Shown: positions 35,541 through 48,279, counted from the stretch's first letter. The stretch is DNA of 64,000 bases from Gigaspora margarita (GCA_009809945.1 WTPW01000934.1:78590-142589), one strand, 5' to 3'. Notes: a model not told the origin generated them from the letters alone. Made by a program: numbers and translations.

Positions 35541-36900
35541 TTAAAATTATGCTTTGTACAAAAAAGAAAAGTAGCAAGCTCAAAAGAAGTAATTTACTAT
35601 GTAAAAGACAATGTGAGTGCATTCTGTATGCTAATATAAAAATTGTTCCAACTTTTTAATTTTCCTGCAGTTGTGCATGCCATTTCATATCAAAACTTCC
35701 AAGAGGCACGTTAATTTATCATGCTACTAAAGCCCAAACACTGAATAATTATTTAAATTCACTTTTTCTGGTTCTTCTATATCTATAATCATTCTCTTAT
35801 CTCTATAATCAGCATGTCCTACATGATCTTTATCTTTTACCTTAAATTAAAATTCATTAGCAGAAAAAAAAACTTCAAATCAATACACATGAATCTGATT
35901 GAACTACTCATCCAGAGAACAGGAAAACTTTATACCTATTCTGCCTACAACTCTGGCTGTTAAAGACTTTAAAATAATACTTTGCAAGAAAAAGAAGAGT
36001 GGCAAGCTCAAAAGAAGTTAATTTATCATATAAAAAATGTTGTGAGTGCATTCTGCATGGTAATATCAACCTTTTTTAATTATGTGGATTTTTTACTGCA
36101 GTTGTGCATGCCATCTCATACAAATTTACAATTACACTTTGCAAGAAAAAAAAGAAGAGTGACAGACTCAAAAGAAAAAATTTACTATGTAAAAGATAAT
36201 ATAAGTGCGTTCTGTGTAGCAATGTAAAAATTGTTCAAACTTTTTAATTTTACTGCAGTTGTGCATGTTATCTTATATCAAACCTTCCAAGAAGCACGTC
36301 AATTTATCATGTTACTAAAGTCCAAACACTCGATAATCATTTCCTCTGCTTTTTCTACATCTATAATTATTCTTTTATCTTTGTAATCATCATATCCTAC
36401 CCGATTTTTTACCTTAAAATGGAATTCATCAGCAGCAAAAAAAAACTAATCAAGACACATGAATTGGACTACTCATTCAGAAAACAGGAAACCTTTTTTA
36501 CTGTATTTCGCCTACAACTCTAGCTGAAGTTTAATGACTTTAAAATTGCACTTTGCAAGAAAAAAAAGAGTAGCAGGCTCAAAAGAAGTAATTTACTATA
36601 TAAAGACGATATGAATACATTCTGTAACATAATGCAAAAATTGGTAAACTTTTTCAATCATGCGAATTTTTTACTATAGTTGTGCATGCCCTTTCATATC
36701 AAAATTTAACATTACACTTGACAAGAAAAAGAAGAGTGGCAGGCTCAAAAGAAGTAATTTACTATGTAAAAGATGATGTTGTGCATGCAGCATGGTAATG
36801 TAAAAGTTGTTCAAACTATTTAATCATGTAAATTTTTTTTGTGCAAAAAAAACTTCAAATCAATACACACGAACCTGATTGGACTACTCTTCTAGCAAAC
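35541..36900 (-). repeat. Degenerate tandem array with minus-strand coding traces
   Basis: The block AAGAGTGGCAGGCTCAAAAG followed by AAGTAATTTACTATGTAAAA occurs five times (near 35565, 35991, 36155, 36566, 36732), in long units of about 410-440 bp alternating with short ones. Read on the minus strand, two long units carry related protein-like stretches: VGHADYRDKRMIIDIEEPEK (about 35777-35836) and VGYDDYKDKRIIIDVEKAEE (about 36342-36401). This implies local amplification of part of an unknown gene or transposon ORF, since decayed. Confidence 0.65.
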
Positions 36901-38097
36901 AGGAAACTTTTATGCTGTATTTCATGGAAAATTTTTTGCATTCTCTAATATTAGTTTAACTGTGATAATATTGAATAGTGCACTATATATTTAAAAATCA
37001 GGAAGCTTTGGTGGGATAATCAATAATTGGTTAAAAATAATTATTTTTTTTAATATCAAAATACATTTACAACAATTTGATATTGTTTGGATATATTTTT
37101 AATTTAAAGAATATTTAAGCATCATAATATTTTATTACTTATTTAACTAATGTTTGAATTGTTTAAAGAACCGGTTGCAGAAAATATAGAGCTAAATTCT
37201 TGACCAATTTTTTTTACAATCTTTAGATTCACTTGTCTATCCCGGATAGATTTGTTAGAATTATGTGCCTAACAATATGATTTATTCGTATTATTTTTAC
37301 TATGATTTATATTTTTTTATAAGGATCTTTATAGTTATCAGTTATATAACTGCTAGAATTATGTGATTCCTAAATTTAAATGCAAAAATAATCTTTAAGT
37401 TTGTTAACTAATTAACATGAATAAATAAAATTAAATATTAAATATCTATAAAGTTATATAATTAAAAAATATTCTTTATTATATCGACAATTATGGGCCA
37501 TTGTATATAGGGAGTCAAAATTATTGACTAACTAAGCCAATTATATAAACATTGACTAAACCGGCTTTAGTCTGCAAATATTAAATCAGGTGAATTCTAT
37601 TTAAAAAAGTGCCAAATTTTGATTTGTAAGAACCACTTAATAGCGCTGATAATACACTATTAAATACAAAATTTTTGCCAAAATAGGTGTTTTTTTAGTA
37701 TTTTATTATTATAATTTAATCTTATGAATATAATTGCCAATTATTGTGATAATAAAATGCAAATATTGGCAATATAATTACAATAGTTTAGTACAAATAA
37801 AGGTCTAAAAATTACTAATATTTAATTAATATATTAGGTAGTTAGTAGTGCTAATAATGAAGTAATTTTGTAATAAATTATTAAAATAACTAATTTAGTA
37901 TTAATAATGTGCTTTTTATTGCTTATATTTGGCTAATAATTGCATATCTCAAAATTGTCAGATTTTTGTAAAGCATCTTAACTTTTTAACTAATATTTAA
38001 TTCTGGAGCAACGTGATGGGTTATATGCTAGTATATAATAGATAAAGAAATAAAGAATTTAAATATTTTTATTATATATTTATAATAGAAATTTGTA
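36901..38097. other. AT-rich noncoding stretch
   Basis: Only a weak inverted motif (GACTAACTAAGCC against GGCTTTAGTC) near 37520-37580. Nothing else recognised. Confidence 0.4.
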
Positions 38098-38360
38098 CAC
38101 TATATGGGGGAGGTAAATAGAAAATAGGCAAATATTTTCTAAATAAAGTTTTTTAAACTTTAGATCAAATATCTTAACAATTATTAATCCAAATCTAATA
38201 AAACTTTTTTTATTCTAAATCTATATATAATAGTTATAAAATTAAAATAAAAAAATTTTTATTAAATTTGATTTATTAATTGCTAAGATATTTCAATTAA
38301 AATTTTTTAAAAAGTTATTAAAAACAATTTGCCTGTTTTCTATTGACTTCTCCTATATGT
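38098..38360. mobile_element. MITE, about 260 bp
   Basis: TIRs TATGGGGGAGGTAAATAGAA and TTCTATTGACTTCTCCTATA are imperfectly inverted and extended by ACAGGCAAAT-type sequence. The ends are related to those of the 42051-44746 element. Confidence 0.65.
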
Positions 38361-38501
38361 ATATACACATATATTAATAACTCAAAATCCTAATTAATAA
38401 AGTTAACAATTGTAGTAATAAGGTTAGAGTAAAATTAATAATTAGGGTTAGTGGTAAGATTAAGATAAGGTTAACAATTAGGGTTATATCAGGAAATTTT
38501 A

Positions 38502-38739
38502 TATATAGATTTTGATCGATATATAACACTTAATCGTTTTATATCGATTATAAAATATCGTTATATATCGATTAATTGGATAAAAATCAATATATATCTA
38601 AATTGATATATATCAAATTTTTATATTAAATCATTATATATCTATAAATCAATTATAATCAGAATTATTTGAAACAATATATAACGATTAACAGATCTTT
38701 AATGATTACATAGTGTTTTGACCCATCACCGGGTAAAAA
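38502..38739 (-). repeat. AT-rich palindromic repeat, right copy (inverted)
   Basis: Reverse complement of 1-353 apart from that copy's extra duplication and insertion. It ends at GGGTAAAAA immediately before the assembly gap, the same element coordinate at which the window begins. Confidence 0.75.
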
Positions 38740-38954
38740 NNNNNNNNNNNNNNNNNNNNNNNNNNNNNNNNNNNNNNNNNNNNNNNNNNNNNNNNNNNNN
38801 NNNNNNNNNNNNNNNNNNNNNNNNNNNNNNNNNNNNNNNNNNNNNNNNNNNNNNNNNNNNNNNNNNNNNNNNNNNNNNNNNNNNNNNNNNNNNNNNNNNN
38901 NNNNNNNNNNNNNNNNNNNNNNNNNNNNNNNNNNNNNNNNNNNNNNNNNNNNNN
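38740..38954. other. Assembly gap (215 N)
   Basis: Run of undetermined bases; frames across it are meaningless. Confidence 1.
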
Positions 38955-40450
38955 TTTTTTTCTCTCTTTCTTTTCTTCTCTCTCCCTTTTCTTCTCTCTT
39001 CTTTTTTTTTCTCTTTTTTTTTTTAATATTTCGAATTGTTTCAAAATATTTTAAAAATAAAAAATCAAGCTAGATTAGTAGATTTGTACTCTAGATCATA
39101 CCACAAATGCATTTGACTAATATTTTTGAAATGGTTCAAAATGTTTCAATGATCATAGTACAAGATCAGATTAGATCTTTGTTTATTTTTTATTGCTTAT
39201 AATTTAGATCTTCTATTAATTTTACATTGTTTTTTCATTTTTATTTTCGTTTTGATATTTTTTTGGTTCATTTCATTTCGTTTAGTTTTATTTAGTTTCA
39301 TTTTGTTTTTCATTTTTTTTCTTTTATTATTATTTAATTTTTTTATTTTATTTTTACAACAAACACCAACTCTAACTTTTGGAAATCTAACGACCTTTTG
39401 AAACTATGCGCAAGCCAACTCAGCCTTCTAAAACTTTGCAAGAATATACAATTGCTTACTCTAGCAATTTGTAAATTTCCAAAAATGGCTCTTTAAAGAA
39501 ATAAAGGTTTAGTTAGTGCTTTATTTATTTTTTCATTTGATGTTATTTTTTTTTGTTTTTGTTTTTGTTTTTTTATTGTCTTTTTTAATATTCTGACAAT
39601 ATGTGAGAAAAATAACATAGGTTTTTCGATACTTTGCAAGAAAATCCAAACTTTTCCACCACGTTGCAAAAATATATACAACTTATTTTAGCAATTTTTA
39701 TCACAAACTCTATATCAGAGAAATGGAGATTTGGGGTTTTATTTTTTTTTATTCAGTTTGCTTACATTCTATTTTTTTTGTTTGTTTTCTTTTTCTTATT
39801 TCTTTAATTTTTATTTTTATTATTTCAGCACATTGCGAAAACCTTCAACAATTTTAAATTGCAAGAAATGAACTCTTACTTCAGGGAAATACAGATTTGG
39901 GGCTTTGTTTTTTTTATTTAGTTTGCTTACATTTTTGTTTTTTGTTTGTTTTTCTTTTTTTTACTTAATTTTTTAATTTTATTTTATTTATTTCTGACTT
40001 TCTTTGAAACTTTGCAAGAAAGTGATCTGACTTTTCTGGTATTTTACAAGAACACCAAATCTAATTTTCTGGCACTTTGCAAGAAGTAGTAAAAATGAGC
40101 GAATATAATAGTAGATGCAATGAAATGCAAAAGTAGTTAAAAATTATTACTATTTTTTTGTTTTTGTATTTTTGTTATTTTTTTTGGGAAGTTTTTTTTT
40201 GGGTTTTCATTTTTTTTATAATAATATATAATAAAAATATATAATATAATATAATATATAATAATAATAAATAAATAAATAATTTTATATTAAATTGCGA
40301 AAACTTGCAAATATTGATTAAAAATGTATATTTAATTTAAAATATAATATATAATAATAATAAATAAAAATAAAATTTTATAATAAATTGTGAAACCTTG
40401 CGAAAACACATAAAATATTTAAAAAGCATAATTATGTGAATATAATAATT
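38955..40450. repeat. Polypyrimidine tract and degenerate tandem repeats
   Basis: 38955-39025 is a CT tract. From about 39360 the phrase CTTTGCAAGAA or close variants recurs (near 39434, 39632, 40009, 40077). The block AAATACAGATTTGGGG with TTTAGTTTGCTTACAT recurs near 39722 and 39890. Together they form a T-rich array with a period of roughly 170-230 bp. Noncoding. Confidence 0.55.
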
Positions 40451-40489
40451 ATTAATTGATATCATATTAGATATATATCGATTAACCAG

Positions 40490-40657
40490 ATTTATATCGA
40501 TTACACACACCCCTGCTGCAATCTATCGATAGTGATAGTAATTGATATATCTGGTTAATCAATATATATCTAGTAGATATATATCGATTAACCAGATATA
40601 TATCGATTACTATCACTATCGATAGATCGAGGCAGGGGTGTGTGTAATCGATATATA
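40490..40657. repeat. Long near-perfect palindrome, about 168 bp
   Basis: Arms of about 82 nt meet at 40573. The left arm reads ATCGATTACACACACCCCTG...TCTATCGATAGTGATAGTAA and the right arm its complement, with a 2-nt offset and a few mismatches near 40515-40522. It could extrude as a cruciform. It lies within a third relative of the TCGATATATA repeat family (40453-40705), which ends in the shared ATAAAATTTGCTGATATAG junction. Confidence 0.9.
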
Positions 40658-40705
40658 TCCACATAGTTAGTTATTGATATATATTTATATATAAAATTTG
40701 CTGAT

Positions 40706-42050
40706 ATAGTAGTATGCTTAAGTAGATTTTATTAATTATATTCATTACATTTTATAGATATTTGTTGCACAATGATAGTTAAATAAATAAATTAAAAAAA
40801 TATAAATTACTTTCTATCTGGTATGTAAGAAGCTAGTACAAATTGCCCTATGCATTGATTAAGTCATACTAGGGTTATTATCACAAAGATCACCCTTTGT
40901 GATAATAAAAGATCTGAGCGAGAATAAATAAAAATCAATTAATCGATTTTGACAACTAATCGACTATAAACTATTAATTAATTAACTATTAATCAATTAG
41001 TTAATTGATTAACAAACTAATCAATTAGTTGATAGTAGAGGCATGCATTGGGTCCCGAAGCCCAGCTCAGCCCAGGCCCGCCTGGTCTGGTTTGTGGGCT
41101 AAGCTGGGCCTAACAATTGAATTTTATAATTGCAGGCCAGGCTAGGCCGAAAATTTTATAAATGCGGGCTGGACCAAGTCTAAAATTTTATAATTGCGAG
41201 TTGGGCCAAGCTGGGCCAAGTTAAATTTAATAATTAATTATAATTACAAACTAGATTAGATTATAATTTTTTGTTTATTAAAAATCTTTTTTTAATTAAA
41301 TTTTAAATATATATCTATGTATTTTTTAGTATTAAACAAATTTATTTAGTATATTAAATTAAAATTAATTAGAATAACATTATACATTAAGTACCATATA
41401 TTCCCAAAATAAGCTCCTATTTTTGGAAGAAAAATTATATGAAAATAGTGTGAGTAGCTTATTTTAGAATAAAAACAGCTTTTTATTATTTGCAAAAAAT
41501 TTTATTAAGTAAATTGATAATGGTTATTAAGTGAAGTTTGTTCAGAAGATCAAAATATATATATTTTTAAAATTTTATGCAAATTGGATATCTTTTTATT
41601 AATTGACTTTTGATTTTTACATTTAATGAATATAAAATTTTAAATTTGTTATTGAATATAATATGCAAAAATATATTATTTAAAAGTTATCTAATTTGGA
41701 TTGTTGTTGAAAAAAGAGTGTTTGGTTTTATATAAAATTTTGGTTTTAGTAATGTATGCAATAAAAATATTATTATTGATACAGTAATATTGCCAGATTT
41801 GTCTTTTGAAAGCTATATTAAAACCTCTAACATTGTAAGTAGCTATAGTAAGATGTAAATTCTAAGTAATAGTTGTATAAAAAGAGAAATATAAAGTTAA
41901 GATAATTCTAAAGTAGTATAAATAGATGTTAAACTTGGTATTGAGTAGCTTGATATTTTATATTTAAGTAATTTTTATAGCAGTATAGTAGGTCTTTTAA
42001 TGGTAGTAATGAGTGATTGGGTAGAGGACAAGATCCATAAGGTATATATA
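40706..42050. other. Noncoding region with hairpin, hAT-like end and MITE fragment
   Basis: 40875-40908 is a hairpin with a perfect 14-bp stem (TTATTATCACAAAG). 41038-41225 is a GC-rich patch of GCCCAGCTC/GGGCTAAGCTGGGCC subterminal-type repeats starting TAGAGGCATGCATTGGG, probably one end of a hAT-like element. 41391-41420 resembles a mariner MITE terminus (TACCATATATTCCCAAAATA). 41505-41640 is half of a CACTACATAG-family MITE. Confidence 0.55.
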
Positions 42051-42575
42051 TATAGGGTGTTAATAAAAACTAGACAAATTAGTAAATTAGAGCTTTTTGA
42101 AGTAACATAGTTTTGTATTGTGCTACACAAGTTTATATAGTGGCCTACTATATTATTGTGGACACTTTTTAAGAATTTATACAGAGCTAAATATTTAAGT
42201 TATTAAGCCAAAAATTAAATTATAAATTCTTTAAATCTATATCTTTTAAATAAAAAAAAGTTTAAAAGATTTTATACTACAGTTTTTAAATTAATTAAGT
42301 TTAAGTAAAATATTAGATTTTTATATTTGACTAGTTTTTATTGTTGTATAAAATTAATTAAAAATAATAGCTGTATAGTAAAAATTAATTTTTTATTAAG
42401 CTAATTGAATTTCAAATTAAACAAAAATCATTCAGTATGGCAAATTACACATAATCTCAAATTTTTATAAAATTTTAAAAAATTTTAAGGTAGTTATTAT
42501 TTTTAAATATAGTAATACAATTATTAATTCAAAATTATATCAATTACCAAATATAGTAATTTTATTACTATATAT

Positions 42576-42866
42576 AGGGGACATCTAAAGCGGGAGCAAC
42601 TCATATTTCTTAACAATTTTCTCGATTAACTTTAGGGTTAGCATCATCTAATCTTGGGATTAGGTTGAGTTTTAGATATTATATATAAACAAAATTGCCT
42701 TCCCAATATTTTTATTTAACCTATCTGAGGTAGGTTTAGACTGCCGTTTTTTATATTTTTTAGGTTTTTGTTTTTGTTTCTTGTTTTGCTTTGCTAGCGA
42801 TCATCAAAATTCTGTAATTTGATTGGCTGTGATCACGTGAATTTGTCCCGCTTTAGATGATTCTAT
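42576..42866 (+). mobile_element. MITE with CATCTAAAGCGGGA termini, copy 1
   Basis: Ends GGACATCTAAAGCGGGA and TCCCGCTTTAGATGA are inverted. The interior (AACTTTAGGGTTAG, AAATTGCCTTCCC, GAGGTAGGTTTAGAC) matches the complement of about 50860-51083. Nested in the 2282-bp element. Confidence 0.8.
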
Positions 42867-43323
42867 ATATAGTAATTAAATAAATATTTTTTAAAAAATT
42901 ATAAATTTTTATACATAGGGTCAAATATCTAGTTACAAAAATAGCAATATTTAACCATATTATAGAATTAAATTTTTGTATTAGTTAGTTTAGGGTTAGT
43001 GTAAGCACCAAGATTAGAGTTAGGGTTTGGCAGTTGTATAGTAAAATTGCTTAAAGAAAACTTTTTGTTAGAGCACGAAAGGTGGTTTTCTATACAAATT
43101 TTGAACAATAAGCAATTTTTAATAAAATGAATATTTGTTTTGCAATTTTGGATTGATTTTATATTACACAATATTCTAAAATCTAATTGGTTTGCTGTGG
43201 GGCAATATATACCCACTAGGTACAAATAGAAATTCTCTTTTAAAATATATGCAATTTGTTATGCTAAATAATTTTATTTAAAAAAAATTGCTAGTTTATT
43301 AATAAAAAATTTAAGTTTATATA

Positions 43324-44166
43324 GGCCAGAGCAAAAATATAGATACATATAATTAAAAATTTAAATTTTCTATATATAAAAATTTTTCAGTTTCAACAAT
43401 TTAATTACAATTTTTTTATACTAAATAAAGTAGATTCTAAGCTATCTTTTAATATATTTTTTATTATATTTTTATAGACAATTTATTGTAAAATAAATTT
43501 TTTTAAAAATTCAATTTTTTTTAAAAAAAAAAGATTTTTTTAAAAAAAATTTCAATTTTTACTATTTACGCTATCAATATGCAGCTTTAGAAGTTTGTAC
43601 TATACAAGTGCATTGCTATGCATATTCTAAATATATGGTTAAAATTTGAGCTTAATTGGATTAGTATTTATTAAGATATAAATTTTTAAATTTAATTTTC
43701 AAATTACTATGTTTTATAAAAATTGTACAAAATTTACTATATAATTTTGTATAATTTTTTATAATTACTATAAAAACGTAGTAATTTAGTTATAAAATTT
43801 TAAAAACTCATATTTTAATAACTACTGATCAATTAAGCTCAAAATTTAACCATATATTTAGCATATTCATGGCAATGCACTTGCTTAGTACGAGCTTTTA
43901 AAGTTGCATATTGGTAGCATAAATAGCAAAAATCTAAAATTTTCTTTAAAAAATCACTTTTTTTAAAAAAAAATTTAATTTTAAAAAAATTTATTATACA
44001 ATAAATTGGTTATAAAAATAAAATAAAAAATATATTAAAAGATAGTCTAAAATCTATTTTATTTGATATAAAAAAATTGTAATTAAATTATTAAAACTAA
44101 AAAACTATTATATATAGAAAATTTAACATTTTAGTTATCATGTATCTACATTTTTGCACTGGAACA
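43324..44166. mobile_element. Foldback mariner-type MITE, about 840 bp
   Basis: Nearly the whole element is an inverted repeat with arms of about 400 nt. Ends CCAGAGCAAAAATATAGATA and complement TATCTACATTTTTGCACTGG-like; TA at both sides. Centre near 43740. No coding content. Confidence 0.8.
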
Positions 44167-44746
44167 TATATTACTATATTTAGTAATTCTAGTTACTATA
44201 AAAACTATATTAAAATTTAGAAAATCTGTCAAATGTAAAAATCTAAAATTTTCTTAAACTTAATTATTTCAAAAACTATAGCATAAAATTTTTTAAACTT
44301 TTTTTATTTTAAAGATTTAGATTTAAAGAATTTATAATTTAATTTCTAGCTTAATATCTTAGATATTTAGCCCTGTATAAATTTTTAAAAAGTGTCCACA
44401 ATAATATGGTAGGCCACTGTATAAACAATAATCAATATTCTGAATTCATTTAGCCTTGATCAGTCTTGATTAGTCTTGATCAGAAAGCTTTATATAACAT
44501 AAACATTCCAATTTGTTAGTTATTTCTGATCTAATTAAGATTAAATAAGCTATTTCAATCTATTAAAATTGGATAATCAATTTCAGCCCAAATTATTTAA
44601 ACACAAATAACTTAAATTTTTATTGATAAATCAAAGGGTACATTATTAAGTAAAAAAATTCTTTACAAGTTTTTATATTAATTAAGTATAAAAACTCAAT
44701 TTTGAAAAGTTTTTGAATTGTCTAATTTCTATTGACATCCTCTATA

Positions 44747-46499
44747 TGTGTACCTCTTTGTATTCCAATGTTTTGTTTGTATAAATTAATAATTTAATAA
44801 GCTATAGAGAGTATAGCTCTGGATAGGTAATTTGTATATACTTTAAAAATATCCAATATTTTGTAATAATAATAAAGTAGATAATTTGTAATACTAAAAA
44901 AATTTGGGTATTAATAAAATTTGTTTGGATTGAATTGCAGTGAGAGATGATACTTTTGGTAGCTAAGATAGAAAATTGTTCTTTTGTAGGATTGCTTGCT
45001 ATATGCTTAGTTCTCATAGCTGTACAAGATACCAAAACTTGCTCTGTGCATTGGGTCTGGCCATCAAAGCTAAATCTTTTTATTTAATAATAAAAATATA
45101 ATCAATTAATATAAAACTTTTTACAGATTAGAACAATTACTTGGACCAAATTTTTCTATTTAAGAAAAAACAAAAAGTTTTTTGTTGGAGAGTTGTCTAT
45201 ATTTAACATATAGTAGAATAATACAGGAAATAGTTTTTATAAAGGTTAATAACTTTTTAGGAACTCTTTTATATATTTGGCATACAAGCTGAAAGTGCTT
45301 TTTACAAGATAACGAGTAGAAGCTGGTGTTCTTGTGCAGAAAATTTTAGTGAAGATTAAAGAGTTTCTGCATCAATGAAGTAACCTGTAGTAAACCAATA
45401 GGAATAACAAACAAATTGAGAATTTTGAATACATCTTCTTTCAAATTTGATACAAGTATTTATCTTCTTGTTGGGGTTTTCAAAATATTTTTACAAAAAA
45501 TTAGGAATTCTAGCTTATTTTTCCAAAAGATTAGCAGTATTTACTCCTTCCAAATTGTGTTTGCATTAGCAAACTGGAAATAGTATTATGTAAAATTTGG
45601 GTGTTATATACAAATAAACAACAAATAATGTGACAAAAAACTTGGAGAGCATATAAAGAAATTTCTTACTTGGTTTTATAGTTATTAATATAATATTTCT
45701 TTATATATATATATATATATAACTTTGATAGAAATTTTTTATACAGTATTATATAATTTTATTATTTTGTACTAACTTCATACACCTTTATATTTTTATT
45801 TTTTCTTGGCTTTGTCTTTGATTTTTTTTATCTATAGTTTTTTTGGTAGTAATTTTTGGTTTATCTTTGGTTTTGTTTAGGTAGTGTTGTTTAGTCTTCT
45901 ATTCAATCTTTTTTTTGATCCTATTTTTCTTTATAAGTAGATCAAAGAGAAAGTTTTTGAAAAAATAGATTATAAAGTAGGTAGCTAAATACCATGCTTT
46001 AGCAGTACTTAAAGTTTTTATAGTAGTACATTGGGTATTGTTAGCTAACATTAGTGCAAAAAAAAAAACCAACTTGGGCACTCTTAAAGCAGCTGGGTAT
46101 TAGTCTAACATGTTTTTAGATTATGTAGGGTATATTTTAAATATTTTTTATTTAATATAGTACAAGGTTATCAAAGAAAAAAAATTGTAAATTTTAAAAT
46201 TAAATTTGTTTAAAAACTTTTAATAGTAAAAATTAACAAAATCTAAAAATAGATCAATGTCTAATATCACATAATTATTCATATTTGGCCATTAATTAGC
46301 AATAAAAATTAGCCAATCAGTTGAATAACAAACATGTTTATAATCCAAAATTGTTATTTTTAGGTCTGTTTTGTTTTTGTATTATAATATATGGTTTGCC
46401 AATTATCTTAATACTCATGATGATCAAAATTCTTTGGTTTCTACCTTTGACAGCCATTCAGTCAAATTTAGACTTTACCATGCCAAAATATATTTATAC
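44747..46499. other. AT-rich noncoding stretch
   Basis: TA microsatellite at about 45704-45721. Short frames on both strands lack recognisable domains. Confidence 0.4.
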
Positions 46500-47101
46500 T
46501 AGTGATGTGCAAATGCAGGTTTTTTGTATAATGTGACATTACACAGCATGTTGTATTATGCAATCCTGCATTTTATTGTTTTTTATTAAAAATAATACTA
46601 ATGAATATAATAGTAGTATACAATTAGCACACTTAAAATTGCTGAAATTAGCAAGAACAAGTTATTAGAAAGTTCAAAAGTAGTTAAGTTGTATTACTAA
46701 TATAGTAACTTACTGTATATATTAAATTAGGCTAGCTATTAAATATTAAATAGCAAAATCAGAAGACTAAAATATATAGTAATAGAAGTTTGGTCAAAAA
46801 ATTTGTTCACTAAAAACAATTGTGGCAAATTGAAAAGGAATATGTAAAATTTATAAGTTCTAATTTGCTGGGCCTCCTCTTTCCCTTGCTAAAACTAATA
46901 CAGTCTTCCTTTTTTATAATCACACAGTTTGTATTATGATTATAAATAAGTGTGATTATAAATATATATCCTACATAGTCACAATGATATATAAAATATT
47001 TATAATGTGATTATATAAAAGTAAATATTTTATATTTACAAATAGTTACTAAAAAACCAAAAAATTTTTATGCAAAAATAAGCAACCCGTGATCGATAAT
47101 A

Positions 47102-47680
47102 GTCACTACATATCATGTTGGGCAGCCCTCTATGTCTAGTGAAGTTCACTGGACACTGGACATATAAATTTGTCCAGTGTCCATTGATTTATTAACATAT
47201 ATAGAGTAAAAATTAGTGGTATATTACTGTCCTTATTATTTAATTTGCTTGACTCTAAACAGAGGTTTCTTATTTCTAAAAAAAATTACAGGCAATTTTA
47301 GAAATTTAAATTTCATTGGACAACCCACTTGTCCAATTGCCCAACTCTGCTACATATTAAAGTCCAAATTCTACTATATAAATCGATCATAATCGCTTAA
47401 ATAAACTTATTCAGGAGATCGAAATACATATACTTCAAAATTTTTATGCAATTTGGAGAAGTTTTTATTATTTGACATTTAATTTTTACGTTCAACAAAA
47501 AAAATTAGAATTTTTTTAAAAAATATATTTGATGACATAAAAATTTAAAGTTTAATAATAAATACCTATCCAATTTTAATAAAAATTTTATAGTATATGC
47601 ATTATGATCTTCTAAATATGTTGACTTAAGCGATTATAATCAATTTGTATAGTAAAATTTGGACTTTACTATGTAGAAAC
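47102..47680. mobile_element. Long-TIR mariner-type MITE, copy d (interrupted)
   Basis: Ends GTCACTACATA and GGACTTTACTATGTAGAAAC, flanked by TA (47100-47101, 47681-47682). Removing the 236-bp insertion and one 8-bp duplication leaves 335 bp, exactly the length of copy b. Confidence 0.85.
47114..47349. mobile_element. hAT-type MITE, 236 bp, nested
   Basis: Perfect 8-bp duplication CTACATAT at both sides (47106-47113, 47350-47357). TIRs CATGTTGGGCA and TTGCCCAACTCTG correspond to the classic CAGNGTTGGGCA hAT terminus. It split the left TIR of the surrounding mariner-type MITE. Confidence 0.92.
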
Positions 47681-48086
47681 TACTTATGATCACTAAACAT
47701 CAATTTTACCTGAAAATAAGCTACTTCTGATTTCTTGTATAACTTTTTGCCCCAATAAAAGATAGCTTACTTTTGAGAATCTGCAATAGTAAAACTTGAA
47801 CTTTTATATGTAATATTGTGATTATATAAGTTATTTTTACTAATATAAGATTTCAAAAAGCTTCTAAAAAATGTAATAGTAATTATAAGCTATTTGTAAT
47901 TATTTAAAGGTATTTTATATATAAAAAAATGGGAGTTAAATTTTATGTGATTATTAGAGGTTGTGACTATAGAGGAGGTGATTGTAGAGGAGAAAGACTG
48001 CAGTAGTTTAACTTAAATTAGTTTACAAATAGAAAATTAAGAGGTATTTTGCTACACTTAGATAGTTATACAAGATACAATTGATA

Positions 48087-48279
48087 CTGTATTCCTCTGA
48101 AAATAAGCACCCCCAAAAATAAACACTCCCTATAATTCATATATACCAAAAATAAGCACCCTTTACATAATAGAAATAAGCAATTAAATATCAAATTATT
48201 CGAATTATTAGTTGAGATTGTACCAGAAAATAAGCACCCCTATAATAACAAAAGGGTGCTTATTTTTGGAGGAATATGG
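48087..48279. mobile_element. Mariner-type MITE, 193 bp
   Basis: TIRs CTGTATTCCTCTGAAAATAA and TTATTTTTGGAGGAATATGG, TA at both edges (48085-48086, 48280-48281). AATAAGCACCC motifs recur inside. Nested in the 2049-bp hAT-like element. Confidence 0.88.

Larger units (their letters stand above)
42138..44419. mobile_element. Tc1/mariner-like non-autonomous element, 2282 bp
   Basis: Inverted arms of about 210 nt start TAGTGGCCTACTATATTATT and end in AATAATATGGTAGGCCACTG. TA flanks each side (42136-42137, 44420-44421). The arms are about 90% identical. The interior contains two further elements and AT-rich DNA, with no transposase ORF. Confidence 0.85.
42051..44746. mobile_element. Outer TIR element of a nest
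   Basis: Ends TATAGGGTGTTAATAAAAAC with TAGACAAATTAG, and complement CTAATTTCTATTGACATCC with TCTATA, are inverted. Most of the interior is the 2282-bp mariner-like element. No transposase seen. Confidence 0.65.

Noticed and set aside
1-38739. A single 38.7-kb giant transposon bounded by the inverted TCGATATATA repeats
   Set aside because: Attractive, but a third related copy at 40453 and the lack of any captain-type recombinase tied to the ends make a dispersed repeat the simpler reading; kept only as a finding to test.
38706-39044. Open frames on both strands across 38740-38954
   Set aside because: They exist only because the 215-N gap contains no stop codons.
40482-40664. Minus-strand 60-codon ORF
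   Set aside because: It is a translation of the palindrome, with repeated IDIYL-like residues.
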